A DNA stretch of 64,000 nucleotides from Hyphomicrobiales bacterium (GCA_947455025.1 CANGLU010000007.1:1-64000); one strand, 5' to 3'. Counted from the first letter of the stretch, positions 8,273-18,260 are shown. The notes: generated from the sequence alone by a model not told the origin. Numbers and translations: made by a program.

Positions 8273-8497
8273 TTAGGAATTCAAGATCGCTACGTTTTTA
8301 AGATTAAGAGCCGCCGGAGCGGTTGTCTGAATCTCCATCGAGACCTTCTTGTGGCCGCCTTCTAAGAAAGCAGGGAACCACGTCGTGTGGGTCAGGATGG
8401 CGTAGTGCACAATCAACGAAGTCACCGCCACGGCGCCCAGAAATACTGGAATCCCAACGGTTGGCTTAACTACCGTCCACATTCTTCCTTGGTTCAT
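8273..8497 (-). CDS. pucA: LH2 light-harvesting alpha subunit, B800-820-like
   Basis: A 74-residue alpha chain that starts [10 protein letters not shown], as LH2 alpha chains do (Met1 region binds B800). The helix spans about residues 14-36, with the B850-type ligand His31. After HTTWFPA the residues at 44 and 45 are Phe and Leu. In B800-850 complexes these are Tyr and Trp/Tyr, which hydrogen-bond the pigment acetyl groups; Phe-Leu is the pair found in B800-820 (LH3) complexes. The tail after GGHKK is about 25 residues longer than in Rhodoblastus acidophilus. It is 12 bases downstream of pucB. Confidence 0.95.
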   Translation of the reverse strand: MNQGRMWTVVKPTVGIPVFLGAVAVTSLIVHYAILTHTTWFPAFLEGGHKKVSMEIQTTAPAALNLKNVAILNS

Positions 8498-8509
8498 GTC
8501 CGTTCTCCC

Positions 8510-8665
8510 TCAGTGAAGCCAGGGTGAATAAACATAAGCAAGGAAATGCGCGAACAGCGCGATAGCACCGAAAACACGGGCGCCATCGATGATATGCTTG
8601 TGCAGTTCCTCAGATTCCGCGTGTGTTAGGCCGGTTGGCCAGACGCGGTGTGCATCATCGCTCAT
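8510..8665 (-). CDS. pucB: LH2 light-harvesting beta subunit
   Basis: A 51-residue beta chain: polar N-terminus, the [11 protein letters not shown] motif whose His is near B800, one helix, and the B850-type ligand His in FAHFLAY, ending SPWLH as LH2 beta chains do. A GGAGGT site lies 6 bases upstream of the ATG at 8665. It is the first gene of the puc operon; two PpsR boxes lie about 120-165 bases upstream of the start codon. Confidence 0.95.
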   Translation of the reverse strand: MSDDAHRVWPTGLTHAESEELHKHIIDGARVFGAIALFAHFLAYVYSPWLH

Positions 8666-8786
8666 ATCGCTACCTCCATGGAGTAATGCGATCATTCTCG
8701 TGCTGAACCCGCACGCGGGTTGCGACAAAGTTGCCTCCCGAGCAAAAGCCCGGACGACCCCATTCCCACTGTCGTACGACGACAAG

Positions 8787-8804
8787 TGTAATGATATTAT
8801 GACA
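8787..8804 (-). promoter_or_regulatory. PpsR/CrtJ box, puc-proximal
   Basis: TGTAATGATATTATGACA is a perfect TGT-N12-ACA palindrome with AT-rich spacer, upstream of pucB. It is one of a pair spaced 8 bp apart, the classic arrangement for cooperative PpsR binding and repression under oxygen. Confidence 0.88.
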
Positions 8805-8812
8805 GTTAAGAT

Positions 8813-8830
8813 TGTCAATTCGTTTTGACA
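8813..8830 (-). promoter_or_regulatory. PpsR/CrtJ box, puc-distal
   Basis: TGTCAATTCGTTTTGACA, a second perfect TGT-N12-ACA site, starts 8 bp after the first ends. The pair lies between the puc operon and the methyltransferase gene, which is transcribed in the same direction and ends at 8987. Confidence 0.88.
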
Positions 8831-8986
8831 TTAATACTATCAAGCGGCTGATAGGGTTGAATTAACCCTTTGTTTTTAATGGGAAATCTCGGAAACTTGC
8901 CGATTCGGCAGTCGCCAGAGGCCGGATCAGGCAGGCTTCGCCTCACCGCTGCGGTTCGGTTGGATGACGGGACAGCTGACGAGCGA

Positions 8987-9622
8987 TTATTCGGCCAGAA
9001 GCCGCTCCCGGATCGATTGGCTACCCGGAATATGCTGCATGACGAGATCAACCACTTTCACGCGGTTTTGCTCGGTTTTTGTCGCCAGCGCCCATAATTC
9101 GAAACGGGCAGGCTTTTCGAAGGTCATGATCGAGCCATATCCGCATTGTGACAGGGCCTTTTGGAGCGTCGTTCTCGTAAAGGCGGTACGATGCGCCATG
9201 TAGACATTGCCATTTCGAATGGAGGCGTTGTGGCCAAAGACCATATCGAGCGGTGTAATAGGCCCCATGCCCGACATATAGGCGACCGAATCGAGCCCGT
9301 TATTGGCGATATAGGCGGCAATCGACGCCATATCGGGGCAGGTGATGACGACAAACCCGTCATCTTTCAGAACGCGGTGAAACTCCCCAAGCGCGACCGG
9401 CGCTTCATGGGGATAAAGATGCTCAATATTATGGGATGAGAAAACCGCATCCAGGGAGGCCGGCTCAATCGGGCTCAGATTGGTGATTGAGGCGATAACA
9501 TCGGGGTTAACCGACGCGTCGATATCAAGCCGAATTTCGGCCCATTCATCGCTATCAAAACCCGGCGTTCGTGGCCCCTTTTTGGCCGGACCACAGCCGA
9601 CATGCAGAAATCGCTTCGTCAT
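8987..9622 (-). CDS. SAM-dependent methyltransferase, class I-like
   Basis: A 211-residue protein with the glycine-rich SAM motif LHVGCG at about residues 6-11, an acidic second motif (RLDIDASVNPD) and a SSHNIEHLY segment of the kind seen in sugar- or cell-surface-associated methyltransferases. A TTG two codons upstream is an alternative start. It lies 116 bases after the start of tspO's downstream end and is probably the last gene of the bchG-bchP-tspO run. The substrate is not evident; there is no sign that it is a bacteriochlorophyll enzyme. Confidence 0.75.
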   Translation of the reverse strand: MTKRFLHVGCGPAKKGPRTPGFDSDEWAEIRLDIDASVNPDVIASITNLSPIEPASLDAVFSSHNIEHLYPHEAPVALGEFHRVLKDDGFVVITCPDMASIAAYIANNGLDSVAYMSGMGPITPLDMVFGHNASIRNGNVYMAHRTAFTRTTLQKALSQCGYGSIMTFEKPARFELWALATKTEQNRVKVVDLVMQHIPGSQSIRERLLAE

Positions 9623-9744
9623 CGTCAATCGCTCACGCCCAATGGAATGCTACCCGACGGTTGACGAGTAGCACATCATTGATGACGTAACGTCACTTAA
9701 ATTGGTGTTAACGGTGAGCGGCAATACGGCAGGATGAGTTGATT

Positions 9745-10257
9745 TCAGCTGCCTTGCGGATCGGAGCGTCCAAAAGGTTGATTGAGGAGAACAATTTGTC
9801 GGTTAAGGAGTGCAGCGATGGAGACCCACACCAGATACGGGGCGATATAAAGCGCAGCCATCGATGAAAAGGGTAGCACAACGATGATCATCGCGAGGAT
9901 CGAAAGCCATAAAAACACAACTTCCACCAGCGCCCAATCGGGACGGCGGAGTTTGAAAAAAAACAGATTCCATCCGATGTTCAAAACGGCATTGGCGGTG
10001 AACGATACAAGGATCATTAGCCGCGCCGTATCATCGGACGCAGCTTCCCAAGCCATTGCGGCGCCAATGGTGGTGAGCGCCAAAATGATCGTCCAGATGG
10101 GACCGAACGCCCAATCCGGCGGCTTCCACCAAGGATTACGCAGGCTGCGATACCACGGGCCAATCTCGGTCAAAAAACCGCCAACGCCACCAACGATGAT
10201 GGCACCGGCTGCGGCGACTTTAAGCGCAAGAAGATAGGTGTCGGAATAATCCATCAT
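9745..10257 (-). CDS. tspO: TspO/MBR family outer-membrane/tryptophan-rich sensory protein
   Basis: A 170-residue five-helix protein with the family's tryptophan-rich marks: GPWYRSLRNPWWKPPDWAFGPIWTI at residues 33-57 region and NIGWNLFFFKLRRPDWALVEV further on. TspO (CrtK) binds porphyrins and in Rhodobacter tunes pigment gene expression to oxygen. Its start overlaps the bchP stop by 4 bases (ATGA), so it is translationally coupled to bchP. Confidence 0.92.
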   Translation of the reverse strand: MMDYSDTYLLALKVAAAGAIIVGGVGGFLTEIGPWYRSLRNPWWKPPDWAFGPIWTIILALTTIGAAMAWEAASDDTARLMILVSFTANAVLNIGWNLFFFKLRRPDWALVEVVFLWLSILAMIIVVLPFSSMAALYIAPYLVWVSIAALLNRQIVLLNQPFGRSDPQGS

Positions 10258-11444
10258 GCGACGCGTGCGATGCCAAGCAGATGCGCCATATCTTTGATAA
10301 AGATTTTAACGTGAGCGAGGGGATCTTTCCGAACGAGTTTTTTCTCGGTGTAGGATTCCCATGTCAAACGCTGCACATCTTTATCATCGCACATTTTAAC
10401 AAAGCGCTCGCGCATTGCATCGCTGCCATACCAGAAGCGCTGCATGATGCCTAAAATGAAGAAGACCGTTCCATGGTCTTTCATAAACCGTTTACGCGCG
10501 GTGGCGAGGGCTTTGGCATCTCCCGTTTTCAGGCAAAGATCAACGGCATCGGCGGCAAGGCGGCCGCCAAGCATGGCGTAATAAATGCCCTCGCCGGATG
10601 CGGGCGCAACAACGCCAGCGGCATCGCCTGCCAAGACAACATCGCGGCCATTATCCCATTTTTTGAGCGGTTTTAAGGGGATGGGTGCGCCTTCTTTGCG
10701 GATCGTCTCGACCTTATCAAGGCCGGTTATTTTTCTTAAATCCGCAACCGATCCTTTTAAGGAGAAGCCTTTATTGGCGCTGCCCGTTCCGATGCTCATC
10801 GTATCGCCATGCGGAAAGACCCAGGAATAAAAATCAGGCGAGAGCGTGCCACGATAATACACATCGCAACGCGCAGGCGAAAAATCGGCGGTACCGGGCT
10901 CAGGCGATTTGACGATTTCGTGATAGGCGAAAACATAGGGCATTTTATCGCCGCCGCGTACCGTATCACGCGCCACTTTTGATAGGGCGCCATCTGCTCC
11001 GATGACGTATCGCGCGTGCACCCGCTCCTCAATTCCTTCGGCGTCTTTATAAGTGATGATGGCGGTGCCATCAGCATCCCGCTCAAACTTTTCATAGGTG
11101 CCAACGCGACGCTCGGCTCCCGATTGATGCGCGCGGTTCCGCAGCCATTCGTCGAAAACATCGCGATCCACCATACCGACATAGCTGCCTTCAACTGGCA
11201 TATCGACGCGTCGATCTTTGGGTGAAACGATCATCGCACAATTGATTTTGGCCACTACCAATTCATCAGGAATTTCGAAATCACGAATCGCACGAGGCGG
11301 AATGGCGCCGCCGCAGGGCTTGATGCGTCCAGCGCGATCCAGCATCAAGACGCTATGTCCGATCCGCGCCAAATCATTGGCAGCCGTTGCACCCGATGGA
11401 CCACCGCCGACAACAACGACATCGTAAAGACTACGATCAAGCAT
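10254..11444 (-). CDS. bchP: Geranylgeranyl reductase
   Basis: A 396-residue flavoprotein that reduces geranylgeranyl to phytyl on bacteriochlorophyll or on the diphosphate. The N-terminal dinucleotide-binding motif is VVVGGGPSGATAAND (residues 9-23), followed by the CGGAIPPRA segment typical of ChlP/BchP and a second FAD motif VLAGDAAGVVAPASGEGI. It starts 3 bases after the PucC-family gene and overlaps tspO, forming bchG-orf-bchP-tspO. Confidence 0.95.
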   Translation of the reverse strand: MLDRSLYDVVVVGGGPSGATAANDLARIGHSVLMLDRAGRIKPCGGAIPPRAIRDFEIPDELVVAKINCAMIVSPKDRRVDMPVEGSYVGMVDRDVFDEWLRNRAHQSGAERRVGTYEKFERDADGTAIITYKDAEGIEERVHARYVIGADGALSKVARDTVRGGDKMPYVFAYHEIVKSPEPGTADFSPARCDVYYRGTLSPDFYSWVFPHGDTMSIGTGSANKGFSLKGSVADLRKITGLDKVETIRKEGAPIPLKPLKKWDNGRDVVLAGDAAGVVAPASGEGIYYAMLGGRLAADAVDLCLKTGDAKALATARKRFMKDHGTVFFILGIMQRFWYGSDAMRERFVKMCDDKDVQRLTWESYTEKKLVRKDPLAHVKIFIKDMAHLLGIARVA

Positions 11445-11447
11445 AGG

Positions 11448-12797
11448 CTATCCTCCGCTGATGCCCAGTTGGGCTTTTTGTGGATGGGGAAAGGCGATCC
11501 TATCGCCGCGCGTTTCGTTGGTTTGGCCGATATGTGCGGCTAAAAACGTAGCGCTAAAAAACAGAAGGGCTTCGACGCCAAAGACAATCGAATAGGCTCC
11601 AACGGGCGAGCCCAACCAGAGGCGCATGAGATCCGACAGGCCCGAGCCGGCAAACCCGCCAATGCCGAAGGCTACCCCTTGTGCGGCGCCGAATAATCCC
11701 ATGCGCAGGCCTTCGCGCGCTTCGCCCCCGCTCGCGGCCAAATTAAACATCGAGCCGATGGCGGCTACCGCATAAATGCCATTGGCAAGACCCAGCGCAA
11801 AGATCGAAGGCACGAGCGGCCAAGCCGGTCCAATGCGCGATGCTGCTACCAAGCCCATCAGCGCCAGCGCAGATCCGGCGCAGCCCAGCATGATCCAATT
11901 GCGAAGCGCCATGAAACGCGATTTGCTAAACACGGTCGCAAGCGTGCCAACCAGAATCATTCCTGCCAAAGCGCCGCCATGTTGAGCGCCACCCAATAAG
12001 GCCGTCTCCGACGGGCTCATGCCGAACACAAGCGCGCCGAAAGGCTCCAGCACCAATTCCTGCGCGCTATAGGCGAGCATCGAAACGAAAATAAAAATCG
12101 CAAAGCGCCGCGCCGTTTGATCTTGCCACACTTCGCGTAACGCGACTTTAAAATCAGGCTTGTTCTCGACCTGCCTTGTTGCTGCTTCGATGAGAGCCTT
12201 CGTCTCAAGCCGGAACAGGGAAATGGATGAAAGTACAAAGCCACCAAGGCAAATAATGGCAGCGATTAGGATCAACCGATCGGCCGAAAACGGGTTTAGA
12301 AATTTACCGACAAATCCCGCCGTCATCACAAAGCCGGCGATCATCATAATCCAGACAATGGTTGCCGCCGCCGCGCGCCTCTCTTTTTTGACGCTTTTGG
12401 CTAGGAGCACGAGGAGCGATGTGCCTGCGGCACCAACGCCAGCACCAATCAAGGTAAAAGCGAAAGCGGCCACCAAAAGACCAAGCGATGTGTCATAGGC
12501 CATAACGCGAATTGAAAGGGCCGAAATAAAACCGCCCAACGCCAGCACCGCCATGCCGCCAATAATCCATGGCGTTCGACGGCCACCAATATCGGATCCA
12601 TGCCCCCAACGCGGGCGCATGATTTGCATGAGATAGTGCCATGTCACCAATAGGCCCGGCACCAAAGCGGGCAGGGCGAATTCCACCACCATCAGACGGT
12701 TAATCGTCGATGTGCTCAAAACAACAATGGCCCCGATGGAGGTTTGCACGAGTCCCAGGCGAACAATGCCAAACCAGCTAAGGCCGTTCTTCTCCAT
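11448..12797 (-). CDS. PucC-family MFS protein of the bchG-bchP operon
   Basis: A 449-residue, 12-helix protein of the BCH2/PucC family, equivalent in position to the orf428/bch2 gene between bchG and bchP in Rhodobacter. Shared marks are STINRLMVVEFALPA and VLEPFGALVFGMSP. It is clearly more distant from PucC (6690-8102) and LhaA (21445-22911) than those two are from each other. It probably moves or presents bacteriochlorophyll between synthesis and antenna assembly. The start overlaps the bchG stop (TGATG). Confidence 0.88.
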   Translation of the reverse strand: MEKNGLSWFGIVRLGLVQTSIGAIVVLSTSTINRLMVVEFALPALVPGLLVTWHYLMQIMRPRWGHGSDIGGRRTPWIIGGMAVLALGGFISALSIRVMAYDTSLGLLVAAFAFTLIGAGVGAAGTSLLVLLAKSVKKERRAAAATIVWIMMIAGFVMTAGFVGKFLNPFSADRLILIAAIICLGGFVLSSISLFRLETKALIEAATRQVENKPDFKVALREVWQDQTARRFAIFIFVSMLAYSAQELVLEPFGALVFGMSPSETALLGGAQHGGALAGMILVGTLATVFSKSRFMALRNWIMLGCAGSALALMGLVAASRIGPAWPLVPSIFALGLANGIYAVAAIGSMFNLAASGGEAREGLRMGLFGAAQGVAFGIGGFAGSGLSDLMRLWLGSPVGAYSIVFGVEALLFFSATFLAAHIGQTNETRGDRIAFPHPQKAQLGISGG

Positions 12798-13708
12798 CAG
12801 AGCGCTCCGGCTACCGTTCGCACGGCAAAGGCGCTGACGAGCATGCCGATCACATAAAGTGTCGTGCCCGTCGCATTATAAAATGCCGCTTCTTTGTTTG
12901 GATCTTTCAGCAATCGACGCATCAAGAAAAACTGCGCTCCCAAAAGGGCTACGACGCCCAAGGCATGAAGCGGTTTATCCCAACGGATCAGGAGGCCAAT
13001 CACCACGATTTGCGGCACGGCCATGACGACACAAGCGAGGCGTGCTGCATTTGTGACGCCGAGGTGCACGGGAAGCGAAAGCAGCCCCATTTCGCGATCG
13101 CCATCAACAGACTTAAAATCATTCAGCGTCATAATGCCATGCGCACCAAAGCTATAAAGCAGGGCTAGTGCTAAAATCGCTGGCGAAGGGACGCCATGAA
13201 CCATAATGGCCGCGCCCGTAAACCACGGCAGACCCTCATAGCAAAGCGCAACGGCGCTATTGCCCCACCAGCCATTTTTTTTGAGCCGAAGCGGAGGAGC
13301 GCTATAGGCCCAAGCGGCCGCAACGCCGAAGACCGCAGCAAAGAAAACGGTCGGTCCGATGGCGGCTGCAACAAGCAAAGAGAAACCCGACCAGATGATG
13401 CCGATATTGAGCCCCCACCGACCGGGGATACGCCCCGAAGGAATAGGGCGATTGGGTTCATTCAAGGCATCAACATGCCGGTCATACCAATCATTCACAG
13501 CTTGGCTCGTGCCACACACGAGAGGTCCCGATAAAAGAACGCCCAATAAGAGCATTCCAAGATTGTCCAGGACCGGCGCACCGGACGAAACAATGCCGCA
13601 GCCAAAGGCCCACATCGGAGCAAACCAGGTAATCGGCTTCAGCAATTCGATGACTGAAGCGATAGCTGGAATCTGAACCGCGGGACGGTGGGTTATGGAA
13701 GTCGTCAT
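12797..13708 (-). CDS. bchG: Bacteriochlorophyll synthase (esterifying prenyltransferase)
   Basis: A 303-residue UbiA-fold membrane enzyme that attaches the geranylgeranyl/phytyl chain to bacteriochlorophyllide a. The two metal-diphosphate motifs are visible: DWYDRHVDALNEPNRPIPSG (about residues 72-91) and NDFKSVDGDREMG (about 196-208). No good ribosome binding site precedes the ATG. A PpsR box and the ppsR 3' hairpin lie 30-65 bases upstream, so the gene probably has its own regulated promoter as well as read-through from ppsR. Confidence 0.96.
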   Translation of the reverse strand: MTTSITHRPAVQIPAIASVIELLKPITWFAPMWAFGCGIVSSGAPVLDNLGMLLLGVLLSGPLVCGTSQAVNDWYDRHVDALNEPNRPIPSGRIPGRWGLNIGIIWSGFSLLVAAAIGPTVFFAAVFGVAAAWAYSAPPLRLKKNGWWGNSAVALCYEGLPWFTGAAIMVHGVPSPAILALALLYSFGAHGIMTLNDFKSVDGDREMGLLSLPVHLGVTNAARLACVVMAVPQIVVIGLLIRWDKPLHALGVVALLGAQFFLMRRLLKDPNKEAAFYNATGTTLYVIGMLVSAFAVRTVAGAL

Positions 13709-13737
13709 GCAAGGAAACTAGGCATGACGAAAATTGA

Positions 13738-13755
13738 TGTCAATCTAGATTTACA
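13738..13755 (-). promoter_or_regulatory. PpsR/CrtJ box upstream of bchG
   Basis: TGTCAATCTAGATTTACA is a perfect TGT-N12-ACA site 30 bases before the bchG start codon, in the 64-base gap after ppsR. It predicts that PpsR represses the bchG-bchP-tspO operon directly. Confidence 0.8.
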
Positions 13756-13773
13756 CTTTAAAAAGCAAAGTGT
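13753..13773 (-). terminator. Hairpin at the end of ppsR
   Basis: ACACTTT and AAAGTGT form a perfect 7-bp stem with a 7-base loop (GCTTTTT on the coding strand), starting on the last base of the ppsR stop codon and sharing three bases with the PpsR box. A run of Ts sits in the loop, not after the stem, so it is at best a weak terminator. Confidence 0.5.
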
Positions 13774-15233
13774 CAGCCTTTCTCACCAAAGCCCTTGTCT
13801 TCAATGCCGTGTCTATGCAGCTTGACATAGAGGCTTTGACGCGACAGGCCGAGCATATCGGCCGAGCTTGCCCGATTATTGTCATTGAGCTGCAAGGCGG
13901 CTTCGATGCAGAGGCGCTCAATAATATCGGTTGTCTCGCGAACAAGGTCTTTAAGCGGCACTTTTCCGACCAGTTTGGTCATTTCATCGACCGAGCGGAG
14001 CAGGCTGCGCTTGCTTTGATCTTCCGTCACTTGGCGACGGGCCACGCGCCGAAGCGTAAACCCAATGGTCGGTGGATCGGTGTCTTTTGCGGCAAAGCCG
14101 GATACTTCAACGTCCTCAACGGTGCCAAACTGGCCGCGCATGACGGTTGCGAATTGCCGCACCATCCCGTTCTCGATGACATTGGAATAGAGAAGGCCGG
14201 TGTCGACGCCGACACGCCCCAACCAGCGGTCGATTGGTTCGCCGCGGGCCTGTTCTTCGGTGCCCAATTGGGCACTTTCGAGGAAAGAGGCGTTGGCGGA
14301 TAGGATTTTCCGGTCAAAATCGGTCAAGACAAACCCGTCCGGCATGCCTTGGAAAACCTGGATCGCCGCCGATTGATGCCGCGAAACGACCGTTCCGCCC
14401 GTGCTGACGGCCAAGGGGAACAGTCGGACAAGGTAGTAAATGGCATTGTCTTCGCGGAAAACCGTAGCGCTCGCAACGGCTTGCTGCTCGCCTTCCAAGG
14501 ATAGGGCTACTTCGTCCATCCGCCCGGATGAGCGGAGGGTAACGACCATGTCCTCGATTTTTCCAATATCGGAACCGGAGAAATTATCCGAGAAAACCGA
14601 ACCGATCAGGCGCTTTAACGGACGGTTTAACAGAGTAGCCGCGGACGGATTGGCTTCCACGACGCGCCCCGAGCGGCCATCCACCAGCAAAATCGCCTCG
14701 GTCGAGACCTGCATTAATAGCCTGTAGCGGGTTTCGGCGTGCCGTAAGCGGGCATATTCCTGCTCAATGGACAATTCGGCCGCCACCAAGCGCTGCTGCA
14801 TGTCGGCAACCGTGCGCATATCCCGGCCAACGGCCACGGCATGGCCCTCGGCGCCCACTTTCACCAAGATATAGCGAACGGGGAAATCGGTGCCCGAAGG
14901 GGTTGTGTGGTTGACTTGGCGCCAGCGGGCGGCCTGCCCGGATGCGAGATCCTGCAGCATTTCCTTGATTTTTTGCCGGCTTTCGATCGTAACCGTATCA
15001 AGCCACGACTTGCCGACCCAATCTTTAAAGATTTCGGACGAGTATTCTGAAGAATAAAGTGCTTTATCGGAAATAATGCCTTCCGAATTAATAACAAAAA
15101 CAATGTCCGCCGATGCCGATAAAAGCTTTGCAGCGGCATTCGGGTCAATATTTGCAAATAAAATACCAAGATCTGATCCAGGATTATCGCCGGATCCTTG
15201 CTGTTTTACACGCATGGTTTCTTTATTGATCAC
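13773..15233 (-). CDS. ppsR: Photosynthesis gene repressor PpsR/CrtJ
   Basis: A 486-residue regulator: N-terminal domain, PAS domains at about residues 40-140, 170-270 and 295-395, a coiled-coil linker (about 142-170) and a Fis-type helix-turn-helix at the C-terminus (SSADMLGLSRQSLYVKLHRHG, about 456-476). It represses bch, puc and related genes under oxygen by binding TGT-N12-ACA, and such boxes are present in this window. The protein has only one cysteine, Cys442, in the position just before the DNA-binding helix. Rhodobacter PpsR has an additional PAS-domain cysteine (Cys251) with which it forms a disulfide; that is absent here. It lies 20 bases after ppaA. Confidence 0.96.
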   Translation of the reverse strand: MINKETMRVKQQGSGDNPGSDLGILFANIDPNAAAKLLSASADIVFVINSEGIISDKALYSSEYSSEIFKDWVGKSWLDTVTIESRQKIKEMLQDLASGQAARWRQVNHTTPSGTDFPVRYILVKVGAEGHAVAVGRDMRTVADMQQRLVAAELSIEQEYARLRHAETRYRLLMQVSTEAILLVDGRSGRVVEANPSAATLLNRPLKRLIGSVFSDNFSGSDIGKIEDMVVTLRSSGRMDEVALSLEGEQQAVASATVFREDNAIYYLVRLFPLAVSTGGTVVSRHQSAAIQVFQGMPDGFVLTDFDRKILSANASFLESAQLGTEEQARGEPIDRWLGRVGVDTGLLYSNVIENGMVRQFATVMRGQFGTVEDVEVSGFAAKDTDPPTIGFTLRRVARRQVTEDQSKRSLLRSVDEMTKLVGKVPLKDLVRETTDIIERLCIEAALQLNDNNRASSADMLGLSRQSLYVKLHRHGIEDKGFGEKG

Positions 15234-15253
15234 TGTAATTACTTTACTTTAAT

Positions 15254-16288
15254 TCAAGAACGAATGTTAAGGCTTCGCGACAGCGCATTGACCGTATCCA
15301 ATACATCCCGCGCATCGCTCGATATCGAATCCGAATCGATCAACGTTGCTAATTCAGGTTTATCCCTAAATACCGCACCACCTACAATAATTTGTATCGA
15401 TCGGTTCAAAGAATGATGCCGGATGAGTTTAATAATGGAGTGCAACGGTTCTAAAAGGCGCTCGCCGCTGATGGATAGTCCGATGACTTCATAAGGAGAG
15501 TCGCTGACCATCTGGATAATGTCATCGACGCTTGCCCGGAGATTGCTGGTGACTTCCCACCCGTCCCGCATGAGCATTTCTTCAATGACCCTGAGACCAA
15601 AGGTATGCTGCTCGCCGGGGACTGGAACGAGCAAAATATGGCCCCGAATCGTCGATTTTGCGGTTAATCCGACATCAAATTGCCGGCATTGCCGCAAAAT
15701 TTGCTGAATTCTGGTCATTCCGAGCGTGACGTCGACGAAGCTACAGCTGTCCGACACCCATAAATGATCCATGTAGCGGGCGGCCGGCACCATCAGATCC
15801 AGCAGAATGGATTCAAGCGAGATATTCCACTCGAAAAGACGCTCGACAAACCGGAATGCCTCCCGGTTGTCATGCGACATCACCAATTTGGCAAAGCTTT
15901 CCACAATTTCTGTGCCGATCCCGATCTCGGAAATGGCGGCTTCACGCGCCGGAAGGCCGCTGACGCCCAAATTGACGCGTAAACGGGGGATAATCACATT
16001 TTCGATCGTGCCGGCTAATTCGTGTAAATGACCATCAAAAGGGGAGCGTCTCGCATTGGCCGCGCTCTCGATGGGGTCGGACGGGTAAATGCTGCCGTAA
16101 TCGGCGCTTTGAGGATCGCTGGCCGTCGCCGTGTTTTCTCCACGATCGGATGTCGTCAAAGCCTGCCTCCCCCCTTTGTTCTTGTGATCCCGACCATCCT
16201 CTTGCCCAAAATCCTTTAGATCGCCGGGATTCGGAACCGTTTCGACACAAAAAGTGTCGTCTTTTCGTGACACAAGCCTTAGCTTCAA
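15254..16288 (-). CDS. ppaA: PpsR antirepressor, B12-binding PpaA/AerR
   Basis: A light- and oxygen-responsive partner of PpsR. From the first ATG it has 344 residues. Residues 85-205 form a helical domain, and 215-335 a cobalamin-binding Rossmann domain with the VPGEQHTFGL segment (His228) and SISGER and IVGGAVF turns; the classic DxHxxG is replaced. The first ~75 residues look disordered, and a perfect PpsR box lies over codons 6-11, so the true start may be further downstream at a GTG or TTG, with the box in the promoter. It is the first gene of ppaA-ppsR and is divergent from bchF. Confidence 0.88.
   Translation of the reverse strand: MKLRLVSRKDDTFCVETVPNPGDLKDFGQEDGRDHKNKGGRQALTTSDRGENTATASDPQSADYGSIYPSDPIESAANARRSPFDGHLHELAGTIENVIIPRLRVNLGVSGLPAREAAISEIGIGTEIVESFAKLVMSHDNREAFRFVERLFEWNISLESILLDLMVPAARYMDHLWVSDSCSFVDVTLGMTRIQQILRQCRQFDVGLTAKSTIRGHILLVPVPGEQHTFGLRVIEEMLMRDGWEVTSNLRASVDDIIQMVSDSPYEVIGLSISGERLLEPLHSIIKLIRHHSLNRSIQIIVGGAVFRDKPELATLIDSDSISSDARDVLDTVNALSRSLNIRS
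16243..16272. promoter_or_regulatory. PpsR box and overlapping palindrome at ppaA/bchF
   Basis: TGT-N12-ACA at 16255-16272 (TGTCGTCTTTTCGTGACA) is perfect. Overlapping it, CGACAC-AAAAA-GTGTCG at 16243-16259 is a perfect 6-bp inverted repeat. Both lie inside the first codons of the longest ppaA reading frame, between it and the divergent bchF. Confidence 0.7.
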
Positions 16289-16336
16289 TGACCTAATTGG
16301 AGCCAGTGCGCCTATTTATAATCGCTCGATCATAAA

Positions 16337-16354
16337 TGTCACTTATTAATTACG
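16337..16354 (+). promoter_or_regulatory. Imperfect PpsR-like box before bchF
   Basis: TGTCACTTATTAATTACG differs from the TGT-N12-ACA consensus only in the last base and has the usual AT-rich centre. It lies 104 bases before the bchF start, and is 64 bp (about six helical turns) from the perfect box at 16255. Confidence 0.5.
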
Positions 16355-16457
16355 TCAAGATTGCTTGACACTTTATGTCCGCAAAGGTTAGCCTCTGATG
16401 GAGGGTTGGCTTTCCCCATTTCCGGTTTACGGAAGAGGAGCTGCCCGGGAGGGATCG

Positions 16458-18259
<1,802 letters not shown>

Positions 18260-18260
18260 C

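Noticed and set aside
16365-16393. TTGACA with a possible -10 before bchF
   Set aside because: The -10 hexamer TTAGCC is too poor to call a promoter.
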